Positions 20,661 to 31,259 of a stretch of 64,000 bases of DNA are shown here, one piece after another. The position numbers and the translations under genes are program-made. Source of the DNA: Neoceratodus forsteri (Eukaryota > Chordata > Ceratodontiformes > Ceratodontidae); the NCBI GenBank assembly GCA_016271365.2, contig CM057456.1:1396457001-1396521000 (forward strand), given 5' to 3'. A model generated the notes under the pieces. It saw only the letters and a list, made by a program, of their open reading frames with translations. It did not search any database and had not been told where the DNA came from. Numbering within the stretch: the stretch's first letter is position 1; the number at the start of each line of letters is the position of its first letter.

Positions 20661-21049
20661 TCCATCCATTCCCTGCTTGACACCCAGCTATAAAGTGGAC
20701 AAGAGGTGCCCTTCCATTGTGCCTACCATAAGCCCAAGCAGGGCACCTGGCCCCAGAAAAGTGTTGGGTGGGAAGAGCCCAGCCTGCCCCTATCTCCACC
20801 ACTGGGAAAGTCCCCCAGTGGAGGTGCTGTGGCCCCAACCACAGGTGCTACCTCAGCTTGACTCCTTGCCAGGCCCCCAGCCTCCAGCACTACAGGAGGC
20901 GGTGGTAGGGGGCCATTTCACCCTCCACCTGGACAGGTGGAGGGAGATCACAACAGATGCTTGAGTCCTGCAGTTCATAGAGTAAGGTCACACTCTGGAA
21001 CTTCTGCAGTGTCCCTCCAGATCTACCTCTAGTTCATTCAAGCTACCCT

Positions 21050-22471
21050 CAGACCATGTTCCAGTGTTGCTGGGGGAAATTTGCACGTTGCTGCAGAAAA
21101 GAGTCATAGAGCCTGTTCCAGTGCATTAGAGGAACAGAGGGTTCTGGTCCCATCTCTTTCTGGTTCCTAAATCCACAGGGGATTTATGGTCCATCCTGGA
21201 CCTCAGAAATCTGAATTTCTACATCCAGCACAAGAAGTTCAAGACGGTGACCCTGCATGGCCTGTTGCCTCTCCTGCACCAAGGAGATTGGATATGCTCC
21301 CTCGTCATGCAGGATACATACCTGCATATCAAGGTGTCTGCTCCCCACAGACAATACCTCAGGTTTCACTTTCAGGGGGAGCACTACCCATTCAGAGCGT
21401 GGCCCTTTGGCTTGTCTTCTGCACCATGGGTCTTTACCAAATGCTTGGTGGTGGTTGCAGCAACCCTCAGGAGGGAGGGACTATACGTCTTTCCTTACCT
21501 GGATGATTGGTTGCTCAAAGCCACATTCAGGGAACAGCTGCTGCAGACACTAGTGAGGATTAGGCAGTTGTTTCATGCTTTGGGTATCACAGTCAGTCTA
21601 CCCAAGCCAGTCTTGACTCCTTGCTAGTGCCAATAGTACATTGGAGTGGTGCTGGACACAGTTCAGAGCTTTGCTTTCCTACCGCAGGATAGGGTGGACT
21701 GCCTGATGGCTCAGGCCTAGCTGCTTTACAACAGTCGATACGTTATGGCCAGAACCTTCCTGAGGCTCTTACGCCTGCAGCCATGGTTACAGTACCCGTA
21801 GCTAGGCTACAAATAAGGATCCCTCAGTGGACATTAAGGGTCCAGTGGAATCGGGGCACCAGTGACCTGGAACAGCGGGTTCTAATCTCCTCTCCATTCA
21901 GAAAGGTGCTGCGATGGTGAATGGAACCTAATATCTTGCTGAAAGGGGTTCCTGTCCTCATTTCCTCGTCTTAGCAGATCCTCATCACAGATGCCTCAGG
22001 TTTGGACTGGGGCCTCATCAAACTCAGGGAACATGGACCTCTGCATAGGCTGCTGTCCACATAAATATCCTAGAGATGAGGGCCGTTCCGTGTTCTTTGC
22101 AATTCTTCCAGACCCACCTGTCCCTGGGCCATCTGCTGGTGCAGACTGACAACATCAGCGTAGTACACTACATCAACAAACAAGGGGGGACCCATTCGTA
22201 TCCTCTGTGCCGGGAAGTGATGAGGGTCTGGTACTGGGTTCTGGAACATGGTCAAGAACTGTTGGCCATCCATGTTCCAGGTGTCCAAAATGTCCTGGTG
22301 CACAGGCTCAGCCAGTTGCAGTCTCAGATGCACAAGTGGGAGCTGCTAACCTCTGTTATAGAAGCCCAGTTCAACAGGTGGGGTCATCCAGAGTTGGACC
22401 TTTTTGTGTCTCCACTCAACACAAAACTGCCATGCTTCTGCTTGCTTGCTCCATGGCCTGGAGTTTTTTAG
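21050..22471 (+). pseudogene. DIRS-B2 reverse transcriptase / RNase H
   Basis: DIRS reverse transcriptase and RNase H. Blocks in order: KRVIEPVPV, LFLVPKSTGDLWSILDLRNL, the motif A region VMQDTYLHIKV, FRAWPFGLSSAPWVFTKCL (motif B region), and YLDDWLLKA with motif C YLDD at 21496-21507 intact. RNase H follows with LLVQTDNISVVHYINKQGG (22130-22190) and CREVMRVWYWVLEH, then LDLFVSPLNTKLP. A stop at about 21624 and frameshifts between 21640 and 22060 break it. DIRS RT resembles that of gypsy-type elements but lacks protease and DDE integrase. Confidence 0.85.
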
Positions 22472-22739
22472 TGAGACACGTTGTCCCTCTCTTGGAAAGG
22501 GAGGTTCCTTTCTGCCATTCCTCCCTTCCCTCTCATCCAGAAGATGTTGATCAAACTCCAGATGGAAGGGGCCACTCTGATCCTCATCACCCCCTTCTGG
22601 CCTCATCAAATCTGGTTCCCCCTTACTGCAGCAGCTGGCAGTGGAACTCCCAGTGCCCCTGTCCCTATGCACTGGCTTGCTATCATAAGAGCAGCACACC
22701 CTGGTCCATTCAGACATCAGGTCACTGCATCTTTATGCA

Positions 22740-23790
22740 TGGCTCCTGGAGACATATACATTGCTAGATCTGGGGTGTCTCAAAAGGTGGATGATGTCCA
22801 GGTGGCTACCAGAAAACCCTTCACCAGGGCCACTTATTCCATGAAGTGGAAGCACTTTGCTCTGTGGGCAGGTTCCCCTCACTTGGACCCTTTCATTTGT
22901 CCAGTGAATCAGATTTTGGAGTACTTGCTGTCTCTCTCTCAGACTCTGGCTTGCAATACTCCTCTATTAAGGTGCACCTGTCTGCAATTTCAGCCTTCCA
23001 TGTGTCTGTTGAGGGTCGTAAGATGGCACAACTAGAGATCTCCCATACCTTTTTGCAGGGCATTCTTCATCTGAAGTCTCCCATCCTCAATTCAACCCCA
23101 CCTTGAGACCTGAAGTTTGTGGTAGAGAAACTTATGTTGGCTTCTTTTGAGCTGGCCACGACATGTAAGCTACGCTTTCTGTCATGGAAAGTGTTATTTT
23201 TATTTGCCTTTACTTCTGCCCAAAGCATTTCCGAGCTTCAGGCTCAGATGTGTGAGACTCCTTATTTGATTTTCCTCAAAGACAAGGTGTCCTTGTGTAC
23301 AAATCCTAAGTTTCTTTCAAAGGTGGTATCTGAGTTTACTTTAAGTCAAACCTTCCACCTGCCTGTGTATTATCCAGAGCATGCCAATCCAGGGGAAGCA
23401 TTGCTCCATACTTTAGATGTGCATAGAATCCTCTGTTACTATACATGCCGTATGAAGGAATGCAGGAAGTCCTCGCAGCTGTTCATTTTTGTCGCCCCTG
23501 GAAAAGAGGGTGTTTCAATTTCTAGACGGTGTCTGTCCAAATGGTTGGCCGACTGTGTTACATTTTGTTACAGGAAATACAGTAAGGAACTTCCTGAGGT
23601 TGTGTGTGGCCATTCAACCAGAGGCATGGCCACCTCTGTTGCTTGTTTCAGGAATGTGTCAGCTGCAGAGATTTGTGCTGCTGCCACCTAGAGTACTGTC
23701 CACACTTTCAGTAAGCACTACAGTCTGGACATTGCCTCTAGAAGAAGGGCAGACTCCAGCCTGGCTGTGCTTCAAGGCCTCCTGTCTTAA
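22740..23790 (+). pseudogene. DIRS-B2 tyrosine recombinase
   Basis: Recombinase that would integrate the circular cDNA. Visible blocks are KWKHFALWAG (22850), SLKVHLSAISAFHV-like (22970), LRFLSWKVLFLFAFTSAQSI (23170-23230), LHTLDVHRILCYYT, and GHSTRGMATSVACFRNVSAA, then KHYSLDIAS. The first catalytic arginine is CAA at 23221-23223 (CGA in DIRS-C). The conserved tryptophan after CAAAT is a TAG stop. The HSTR and the tyrosine block are kept. It leads into the internal complementary region at 23885. Confidence 0.85.
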
Positions 23791-23884
23791 GCCTATAGCC
23801 TCCAGCCACCCAGACTGTCTTTCTGTCAGAACTGCTTGGGACTCGTTCTATAGGTGTGGCTTGATACAAGAGATGCCCTCAATG

Positions 23885-24320
23885 AAGATGGTACAGTTAC
23901 ATAAGAACTTGCCCTAACAGTAGATCTTTGAGAGGATCTCTTGCATCAGGCCATGCCATCCCACCCCCATTCCTCTTGGCCTTAGGGCTTTTCTGTCTCT
24001 GTTTCTCCAGGATGGTTTACCTTCTGTTTCACCTTCCCTCATGTTGGGAACCTCTGTCTCTCCCTTGGTTCCCCAGCAGGAGAGGCACAGTATATGGTCT
24101 CCAGGGGGAGAACTGAGGAGGGTGTGGGGACACCCACGTTTATATGAGAAGACATCAACAGCATCTGAAGTCATCATGGGTGGCCCCTTGTAGACTGCTA
24201 GCTAGAAAAGTTTCCATGTGGTCCTTGTGCCTGTTGGCTATAGTTACATAGGTGTGGGCTGATGCAAGAGATCCTCCCGAAGATCTACTGTTAAAGGTAA
24301 GTTCTTATATAACTGTACTG
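23885..24320. repeat. DIRS-B2 internal complementary region and right ITR
   Basis: 23889-23955 reads AGTTACATAAGAACTTGCCC, then AACAGTAGATCTTTGAGAGG and CTCTTGCATCAGGCC. Its reverse complement occurs at the right end (24245-24318). Its inner half also equals the left terminus at about 17381-17410 in direct orientation. This double relation is the DIRS hallmark. Confidence 0.85.
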
Positions 24321-24325
24321 TATGA

Positions 24326-26029
24326 TACACCCGCCTGCTACCAGGGTTGCCACAGCAGGTAGCTTTGCCATCAATGGGGCCATCTGGTCCAGGACCTTCA
24401 TCAGTGACTTCCACAATATGCCTCAGATTCCTGCCTCTCAACTGCCACTGACATCGCTGGCTCCCTCTGCGGGTTCCTATTGTCATTCATGATGATGACA
24501 AAGAAATGGAGTATAATCCTGACCTCATGGATCTTGAGGGGTATTTAGAGGAAGAAAATGAGGGTGAAGGACATTTTGAACAAGAGAACCTGTCTTCCAG
24601 TTCCACTCTTTTCTCTTTCTGCAATGAGGACTCAATGGTTTATGCCCCAAGGTCTCCTCCTGAGGACCCCTTTTTTTTCAGACCATGATGTAGCAAATGC
24701 AGTCTGCCATGGGTTTCACTGCTAAAGAGCAGGATTCCACTAATCAGAACCTGATGGAATCTTGGGAGCTGCGTTGCACTCCCTCCATTATAAATACCCC
24801 TGTATCTCCTACCTTAGAGGAGAATGCTTTTTCTGCATGGCTGAGACCTAAGTCCCTGCCTACAGTTCCAAGGAAGGCTGATAAGCAAGTACCCTGCTCC
24901 ATGTGCTAAGCCTTATTATGCTGACCAGCTTGAAACTGACTCTGTGGTCATCATGGCTGCTCATGATCAACCTAACGCACCTAGGCACACAAGCACCTTA
25001 CCTCCAGATAAAGAATCTAGGAGACTGGATGTTATGGCAAATGTACTTATGCATTGGCATCCTTGGTCCTTAGGATTGCAGATTGCCAGGCACATATGAT
25101 TACCTACCAGACAGCCTGTGGAAAACTGCTTGTACTGCTGCTCAGGCTTTGCCTGATGGTTCTGCCAAGAATGATTTGCTTAAAACTTTATCTGCTGAAC
25201 TGAAGTTGGTGGACATTTACTGTGCTCCACTTATGATGTCTCTGATGCTTCTGCTAGGGCTGAAGCCTCTGGCATTTGCATGAGATGCTATTCATGGCTC
25301 AGAGTAGCTGGCTTTGCCAATGATGTGCAGCTGACAGTTTTGAATGCTCCCTTTAAGGGCTCCAAACTGTTTGGTTATGATGCTGAAGATGCCCTACGTG
25401 GTTTTCAGACTTCTAAGAAGACATTAAGGTCTTTTTAGTCCCTCTACCCCAGTCTGGATTGAGGGCATAGTAGGGACTCTTTTTCATCAGCCTGCTGCTG
25501 GAAGTAACTATCTACATTATCAGCAGGGCTGTGGCAGAGGTGGTGGTCCCCTCCTTGGTCCCCTACCTCCGGTACCTATGCCAGCGCACCAAAGGGAATT
25601 GGTTCCAGTGGCCCTGCCACCCCTGATTCTGCCTGACTTTCTTCCATCTCCCCCCCCCCCCAACACAGGAGTGAGTGTGATGGGAAACATCTCTCTGCTT
25701 TTAAAACAGTTGCAGGAGATCACCAGACATGTGAATGCTGGAGATAATTGCAAGGGGACATGCTCTGGGCCTGATAGAAATCTCTCCAGATCATCCTCCG
25801 CCTCCTACCTTTTGTCCTCCAGGCCACTTGTCCATTCTATAGGGGGAGATTCAGACCCTGTTTCAGAAGCGTGCCATAGAACCGGTTCTTCCACAAGACA
25901 CGATAAAGGGTTCTATTCCAGATATTTCCTAGTCCCAAAATGGAAGGGAGATCTAAGTCCTGAACAAGATCTCAGGAATTTCAACCTGTACATCGAATAC
26001 AGAAAGTTTTGAATGGTGTCTTCTGCAAG
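24326..26029 (+). pseudogene. DIRS-B1 gag C-terminal part and start of RT
   Basis: Gag resumes after B2 with an acidic frame (24506-24688: NPDLMDLEGYLEEENEGEG), then LPTVPRKADKQVP, PPDKESRRLD-like, CMRCYSWLRVAGF and a FKGSKLFGYDAEDA block. This block matches the FRGSVLFG block of DIRS-C. At 25860-26010 the RT begins with AIEPVLPQDTIKGFYSRYF, LVPKWKGDL and DLRNFNLYIEYRKF. A C-run lies at 25651-25660. The Penelope-like element then interrupts the gene at 26030. Confidence 0.75.
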
Positions 26030-26175
26030 GATCCTGTGAATCTACCCGACAGACCAATTATATCTGGGTCGGGGTGGCTCACAGAACCCTTGTCATGATT
26101 TGTTGATGCCTATTTACAACCATTAGTTAAAAAACTTACCATCTTATTTAAAAGATTCAACCCGTCATTAATATT

Positions 26176-27620
26176 TTGGAGGACATTGAGATGCAGGATG
26201 AATGGTTTTTTGGAACACTGGATGTAGAAGCACTGTATTCGAATGTTCCCCATAGGGGTGGACTAGAAGCCATGGAAAGTTTTCTTAGTGAAAGTGATAA
26301 TCATGACAGATTCCCCACAGAGTTTCTGGTCCATTTAGCGGAATTGGTCTTAACATCTAACATTTTTTTGTTCCAGGGTACCTACTACAAACAGATTTAT
26401 GGCACAGCAATGGGGGCAACTATGACCCCCAGTTTGCTAATTTATATGTTGGCAAATGGGAAAGTGAGTGGGTCAGAAACGGCGCCGCAAATCCATATTT
26501 TTGTTATGTGGGTTTGTGGCGCCGTTTTATTGACGATATTATAATAATTTGGAAAGGAACAAGAGAATTGTTTATTGAATTCACTTAATGGTAACACACA
26601 ACAAATGAAAATCTCCGCTTCAGAGCACATTTGGATGAGAAGGAAGTGAACTTCCTAGATTTACGTATTTTTAAAAGTGGTGGGGGTAACATCATTGTGT
26701 ACTAAGCCAACAGATAGGAATACATTGCTTCTGTCTAGCAGTTTCCATCCAAGGCATATCCCTAAAAATATTCCAAAGGGGCAGCTGATTAGAACTTTGA
26801 GAAACTGCACAGATAGAACTGATTGTGACACTCGGCGAGACTTGCAAGTACAGCGTTTCAAAGAAAGGGGTTACAGTGGGATTGTAATAAAGGAAACAGT
26901 TAATAAAAGTTAACATGTCTAGGTCAGATACCTTGGTAACAAAGCCAAGAAAGAGTTTATCAGGATGTTGGCTTTGTGACAAAAAATAGCACTAGAAGTA
27001 CAGAGTTGAGGGATATCCTCACAAATAATTGGGGCATTTATTGACAGAGGAGAAATTACAGAAGTGTGTGGGAGAGAGACCAAAACTGGTCTTCAAAAGC
27101 CCATCGACTATAAAGGATAGCGTAGTGAGCTTATACTTACCCCAGGAGAAATCTAGTATTGCTATATGGTCAATGAATAATGTGGTAAATGCAAATTTTG
27201 CCCTTATGTTAAAACAACAAATGAGTTTGAAAATCCTATTACACAATAAATGTTTAAAATCAAAGATCTGATTTTGTGTAATATTGTAGCTGTAGTTTAC
27301 CTTTTACAGTGCTCGTGTAGTTTCTATTATATTGGCCGTATCACTAGAGAGTTTAAAATAAGGATTGGTGAACACCTTAGGGCTTTGGAACATAAACATA
27401 CTGTATGACCTATGCTATAGTTAGACCTGTTGAAAACTGCAGAGATGAAAGTATTAAACATCAGCTACAATTCACTGGATTAGAAAAAGTGAGGGTGGGA
27501 CCTAGAGGAAGGAATTTGAAAAAGCTTACAGGCCAAAGGGAAAGTGTTTTGATTATTGTTCTGAGATCTAGGGAAGGTCTGGGGCTAAAAGAAAATATAG
27601 ATCTGGCAGCATTTTTATAA
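26176..27620 (+). pseudogene. PLE reverse transcriptase with GIY-YIG nuclease
   Basis: The RT part starts EDIEMQDEWFFGTLDVEALY and SNVPHRGGLEAME (PLE motif A), followed by NIFLFQGTYYKQIYGTAMGA (motif B). After a frameshift near 26440 come NLYVGKWESEWV and LWRRFIDDIIIIW (motif C with both aspartates). The linker shows HLDEKEVNFLDLRI. The nuclease region at 27285-27400 reads VVYLLQCSCSFYYIGRITRE and then RIGEHLRALEHK, with YIG, R and EH in GIY-YIG order. Many stops lie in between. PLEs with this endonuclease are the canonical animal type. Confidence 0.85.
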
Positions 27621-27899
27621 ACTGTGGGGTAAAGAGCTAAAGTGTACTGTACATTTAATGTAGGCAATCCACAGGGTTAGAAGTGGAATTTGTAATACAA
27701 ATATATATATCACTAAGTATAGGAGTGTATATAATGAATGTAATAGATGTTTGGTTTAAGTGGCCCTTTTTGTCACAGATACTCTGCACATTATGTGTAG
27801 CTGTGATATTAGAAATAAGCAATAAGTGCAGGTATTTAAAAAATGCAGTACTGTTTACTATAGATAACTCTTTATTTATTATTTTAGTCCTTGGTAACC

Positions 27900-28078
27900 G
27901 GGTAAGGCCCACTAGGCACTTGTGCCTGTTTTTCAGGGGTGACCTAGGAGCACTGGGCGGTTAAGTGACTTGCTCAGAGTCGCACAGTATGCAAGTAGAG
28001 GTTGTGAGAATCAAACCCAGGTCTGGTCTTCTGGATGTACCAAGCTCATTCACAGCTCGTTACTCTAACCTCTATAGA
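27900..28078 (-). mobile_element. MIR-like CORE-SINE
   Basis: The plus strand shows AAGTGACTTGCTCAGAGTCG and CACAGTATGCAAG, then AATCAAACCCAGGTCTGG and TTACTCTAACCTCTAT. On the minus strand these are the tRNA-like head, the B-box (CTGGGTTTGATTC) and the MIR-type core. It is older and more diverged than the tRNA-SINEs with clear TSDs. Confidence 0.75.
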
Positions 28079-28439
28079 GCAATAATTGCAGGTAAAACAG
28101 TAAAAAGGGTTCTACAGTATATAGGGTGAAGGTGGATAAAGGAAAGCACTTTGACTAATTTGGGCATTCAGTGGAACCGATATATGGTTACCAAGGTTAC
28201 AATAAATGGAGCCCTTTTTGTGGAATGCAAAACAAAGGCCTCTATTAGTGCCTATAGTAGGCTATAATGGTCTTGGCAGTTGAATTAATTGAATAATAAA
28301 TAGTGTCTGAGCAATCTACTGCCATCACATGTTTTTAATGGTTTTGGTTTTAATATATTTATTGATTAGCACTTTTTTTCACTATTTGCACGATATTGAA
28401 TGTGTATAAAACTGTGTTATCAAAGATGTTTGTGTATCA

Positions 28440-28470
28440 CTGATGAAGCCTAGCGAAGGCCAGGTGAAAC
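28440..28470 (+). ncRNA. Hammerhead-like core near the PLE 3' end
   Basis: CTGATGA at 28440-28446 is exact, and GAAAC at 28466-28470 is exact. The 19 bases between them can form a short stem II with one bulged base (A-CCU with AGG-U). CTAAGAG following GAAA could form a two-pair stem III before GTT. Stem I pairing is weak, so activity is doubtful. PLE terminal regions often carry such motifs. Confidence 0.35.
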
Positions 28471-28648
28471 TAAGAGTTTTATGCCATTTGTATAAACAGC
28501 CGGTTTTTATTTGCACTGTGCACCAGCACTTTTTTTGATGAGTAAATAATAAAAATATCCTGACTGGATGTTGCTCTTTTTTTTGTTCTCTGGTTATATA
28601 TTTTTAGTACAGCACCAGTCACTTCTCGGTGTGGCTTTCTGTTTTGTT

Positions 28649-28949
28649 GTGTCTTCTGCAAGCCCTGATTCTCCTACTACAAGCAAGGGACTGGCTTTGT
28701 TCCCTGAACATGAAGGATGCATACCTTCATATAAAGATAGGGAAGTCTCACAGATGGTACCTGCGCTTTATTCTGGAGAGCAGGCACTATCAGTTCAAAG
28801 TATTGCCCTTGTCCTCTGTGTCGTGGGTCTTCACAAAATGTTTCACAGTAGTTGCAGCAGCCCTTCACAGGGAGAGCCTGTACGTATTCCCATATCTGGA
28901 TGACTGGCTCTTGAAGGCCAGTTTCAGGGAAGCCATTCTGCATACTCTG
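28649..28949 (+). pseudogene. DIRS-B1 reverse transcriptase core
   Basis: After the PLE the DIRS RT continues with LLLQARDWLCSLNMKDAYLH (motif A with the catalytic Asp), WYLRFILESRHYQFKVLPLS, SWVFTKCFTVVAAALHRESL and YLDDWLLKASF. Motif C YLDD is at 28893-28904. The segment is open in one frame (28629-28967), the best preserved RT core in the window. The solo LTR interrupts it at 28950. Confidence 0.85.
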
Positions 28950-29681
28950 TGTGACAGGGTAGAATAAGGCCCTACCCTATTTGTTATGCAGAATGAGTTT
29001 AAATGCAAGGGTCTGTTCTATCCTCTCCTTTTCTGTCTCTGTCTGGTACACAACCAAATTTTCTTGTGAGACCTAGGAACTGATCACTCCGACGGTTTTG
29101 CAATCCTCCACCTCTCGCTATCTCTCTACCTTCACTTGCTGTTTTGTCTTTTCTTCCCCCTTGCATATCTGCTGTTATAAAAAATATATGTGAATCTTTA
29201 TGTGGAAATGTCACTGATACCGGGATCCCTTTGTTTAAACTGTATATATTTATAATGTTGAAATGATTGTAAAAAGCTATTTGGAACTCAAGGGGTCAAC
29301 CTGAGATTCTGGTTTGCAAAATCTCTCCAGTGCTGTCAACAAGAGGTCAGTTCTGGGTCACTATATTCTTTTTGCTGCACCTGCAGGAAACTGACGAGAA
29401 CATTTTAGGAACAAACAGGATGTCTGTTAACAATCGGAGGTTGCAAAGACTTATAAAAAGCAGCAATGCTTTTGCTAAAAACAGACTGAGCGACTGAGAC
29501 TTGAAATTGAGAAGAAACACTAAGAAGGAGGACTGTTTTCTCTGTACTTACGTTGTAAATAGTTATATTGAACACATTTTTATTTTTTATTTTGCTGCTA
29601 TTGAGAAAAATAAAACGCTATTTGTGAATTTTGAAACTGCTACTGGTTTTCCTATGCTTCCTGACCTGTGCCTCGATGACA
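28950..29681 (+). mobile_element. Solo LTR of an LTR retrotransposon/retrovirus-like element
   Basis: A 732-bp sequence starting TGTGACAG and ending GATGACA (TG...CA), flanked by an exact 5-bp TSD CTCTG at 28945-28949 and 29682-29686. A TATA-like TTATAAAAAG lies near 29451 and a polyadenylation signal AATAAA near 29609, in the order U3-R-U5. No internal coding region exists, so it is a recombined solo LTR. A 5-bp TSD fits Ty3-type or some endogenous retroviral elements; orientation plus follows from the TATA and poly(A) signals. Confidence 0.85.
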
Positions 29682-30940
29682 CTCTGTCCTGACCACATCA
29701 GTTGTTCAACAACTTGTGGGTCACAGTGAATGTACCAAAGTATGTATTGACTATGTGCCAGAGACTGCAGTACATAGGTGTGGTCTTGGGCACAGAAAAG
29801 GGATGTGCCTTCCTGCCCCAGGGCAGGGCAGACACTCTGATTGCAGAAGCACACATGATACACACGAGCCACTATGTCTCTGCAAGAACATGTGTCCTGG
29901 GCCTTATGGCTGTGGCTATAGTGACTGTGCCACTAGCCTGTCTGAAAATGTGGATACTACAGTGGACATTCGGAGTCCAGTGGAATCGGTTGATAGATGA
30001 GTTTGAACAAATGGTCCTAGTCATGTCTCTGCTTCGCAGAGCATTGTGCTGGTGTATGGACCACAACAATCTACTCAAGGGTGTTGCATTCCTTGTACCA
30101 GCTCCTATACAGATCCTCACCATGGATGTCTCAGGCTCCACCTGGGTTGCTCATCTTAGTCCTTGGCAGGCACAGAGGCTGTAGACCAAAATGGAGACTG
30201 AGCTGCACATGAATGTTTTGGAAATGGGGGCTCTGTTGTACAGCCTATAGGCATTTCATAATCATTTCTGCTCCGGTCCTCTGTTAATTCAGATGAAAAA
30301 TGTCGGTGTGATGCATTACATCAACAAACAAGGGAGCACTGATTCCTATCCCCTGTGCAGGCAAACAATGAGAGTATGGTACTGGGCACTGGTGCATGGC
30401 CTTCAGTTGTCATCTGGGTCTTCAAAATATCTTGGCAGACAGGTTAAGCAAGTTCTAGTCAGTGGTTCATGAGTGGGAACTGCTGAATTCCATAGTAAAT
30501 GACCTCTTTGCACAATGGGGTTGTCCAGAACTGGACCTTTTTGCATCCCCAAACACTGCAAAACTGCCGCTTTTCTGCTCGATCACTCTGGGAGTCCCCT
30601 ATGGTTGCTGATGTCCTGCTTGCAGCTAGGAAACCTTCTACCAGACATACTTACTCCTTAATTTGGAAGTGCTTCACTCTGTGGTCTGATTCCAAGAATA
30701 TGAACTCTTGTACATGGTCTGTGAATTCTGTAGTAGAATATTTGCTTCCCCCTGTCTTATTCAGGCCTACAATATTCCTACATTAAGGTGCATTTGGCCA
30801 CTATATCAGCTTTTCCATGCCCCCATTGATGGTCCCACAGTTGCCCAATTAGAGGTGTGTGTCCCATACTTTTCCGAGAGGTATGCTGCATATGAAACCT
30901 CCTATCCTTAATCCAGTCCTGTCTTTGGGACTTGAATTTC
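29682..30940 (+). pseudogene. DIRS-B1 RNase H and N-terminal recombinase
   Basis: Continuation of DIRS-B1 with LQYIGVVLGTEKGCAFLPQG (29715-29820), LTMDVSGSTWVAHL (RNase H start, 30110), NVGVMHYINKQGSTDSYPLC (30298-30358), LDLFASPNTAKLP (30530-30565), then the recombinase start VADVLLAARKPSTRHTYSL and WKCFTLW. The coding remnants fade after 30930 and a CR1 scrap follows. The recombinase catalytic half is absent. Confidence 0.75.
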
Positions 30941-30943
30941 ATA

Positions 30944-31085
30944 CTTGAAGTACTTCACGGAGAGGGTGGTGAACAAATAGAACAGCCTATCGGCAGAGGT
31001 GGTGGGGGGGGGGCAGAAAGGTTACAGGATTCAAGAATGCATAGGATAGACACAAAGGGATCTTGAAGGTTAAGGGGGAGGGGGA
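30944..31085 (+). mobile_element. CR1 LINE scrap
   Basis: Reads TACTTCACGGAGAGGGTGGT, then AACAGCCTATCGGCAGAGG, equivalent to the FTERVV...NSLPAEV part of CR1 seen at 55080-55130. Only about 140 bp are present, and the CR1 3' terminus itself is missing. It marks the truncated right edge of DIRS-B1. Confidence 0.75.
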
Positions 31086-31259
31086 CCTCAGGCTGATTAC
31101 ACTGTAAAAAATGGCTTCTTAAAATTATAAAAAAAAACCCTTGAATTTACATATTTTATCCTTAAAATAAGTGGGGTAAGATAATTATCTTAGAAAGACT
31201 TTTAAAAAAAAATGAGATAATACGACTTGATTCTAGGTCTGGCATAAAACCTTAACATT

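Larger units (their letters stand above)
17385..24325 (+). mobile_element. DIRS-B2, complete DIRS nested in DIRS-B1
   Basis: Complete DIRS element with left ITR (17385-17600), gag (18113-20660), RT/RNase H (21050-22471), tyrosine recombinase (22740-23790), internal complementary region (23885-23955) and right ITR (24110-24320). The reverse complement of 24120-24300 matches 17393-17570 nearly base for base (for example CTCTTGCATCAGGCC/CTCTTGCATCAGCCC and TTCTAGCTAGCAGTCTACAA). The gag of B1 breaks off just before and resumes just after, which shows nesting. Removing the SINE and the CR1 leaves about 5.9 kb, the length of DIRS-C. No TSD, as expected for the class. Confidence 0.9.
26030..28648 (+). 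mobile_element. Penelope-like element inserted in DIRS-B1 RT
   Basis: A 2.6-kb insertion flanked by an exact 14-bp TSD GTGTCTTCTGCAAG at 26016-26029 and 28649-28662. The DIRS RT reads on directly after it. It contains a PLE reverse transcriptase, a GIY-YIG nuclease region, a long AT-rich 3' region with a CORE-SINE at 27900-28078, and a hammerhead-like motif at 28440. The sequence starts well inside a full PLE protein, so it is 5' truncated or internally deleted. Confidence 0.88.
16482..30940 (+). mobile_element. DIRS-B1, host of nested insertions
   Basis: DIRS copy present in four pieces: 16482-17384 (left ITR and gag start), 24326-26029 (gag end, RT start), 28649-28949 (RT) and 29682-30940 (RNase H, recombinase start). 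Between them lie DIRS-B2, a PLE with a 14-bp TSD and a solo LTR with a 5-bp TSD. Pieces rejoin in the order expected from DIRS-C. The left ITR at 16482-16680 has GGACCACCCGGAAACTTTTT and CACTCCTCAGTTCTTTCT, close to B2's. The right end is lost where a CR1 scrap starts at 30944. The retained sequence, about 4.2 kb, lacks the recombinase C-terminus. Confidence 0.85.

Noticed and set aside
28440..28470. Confident active hammerhead ribozyme
   Set aside because: Stem I cannot be drawn at the normal position, so it is kept only as a weak candidate.
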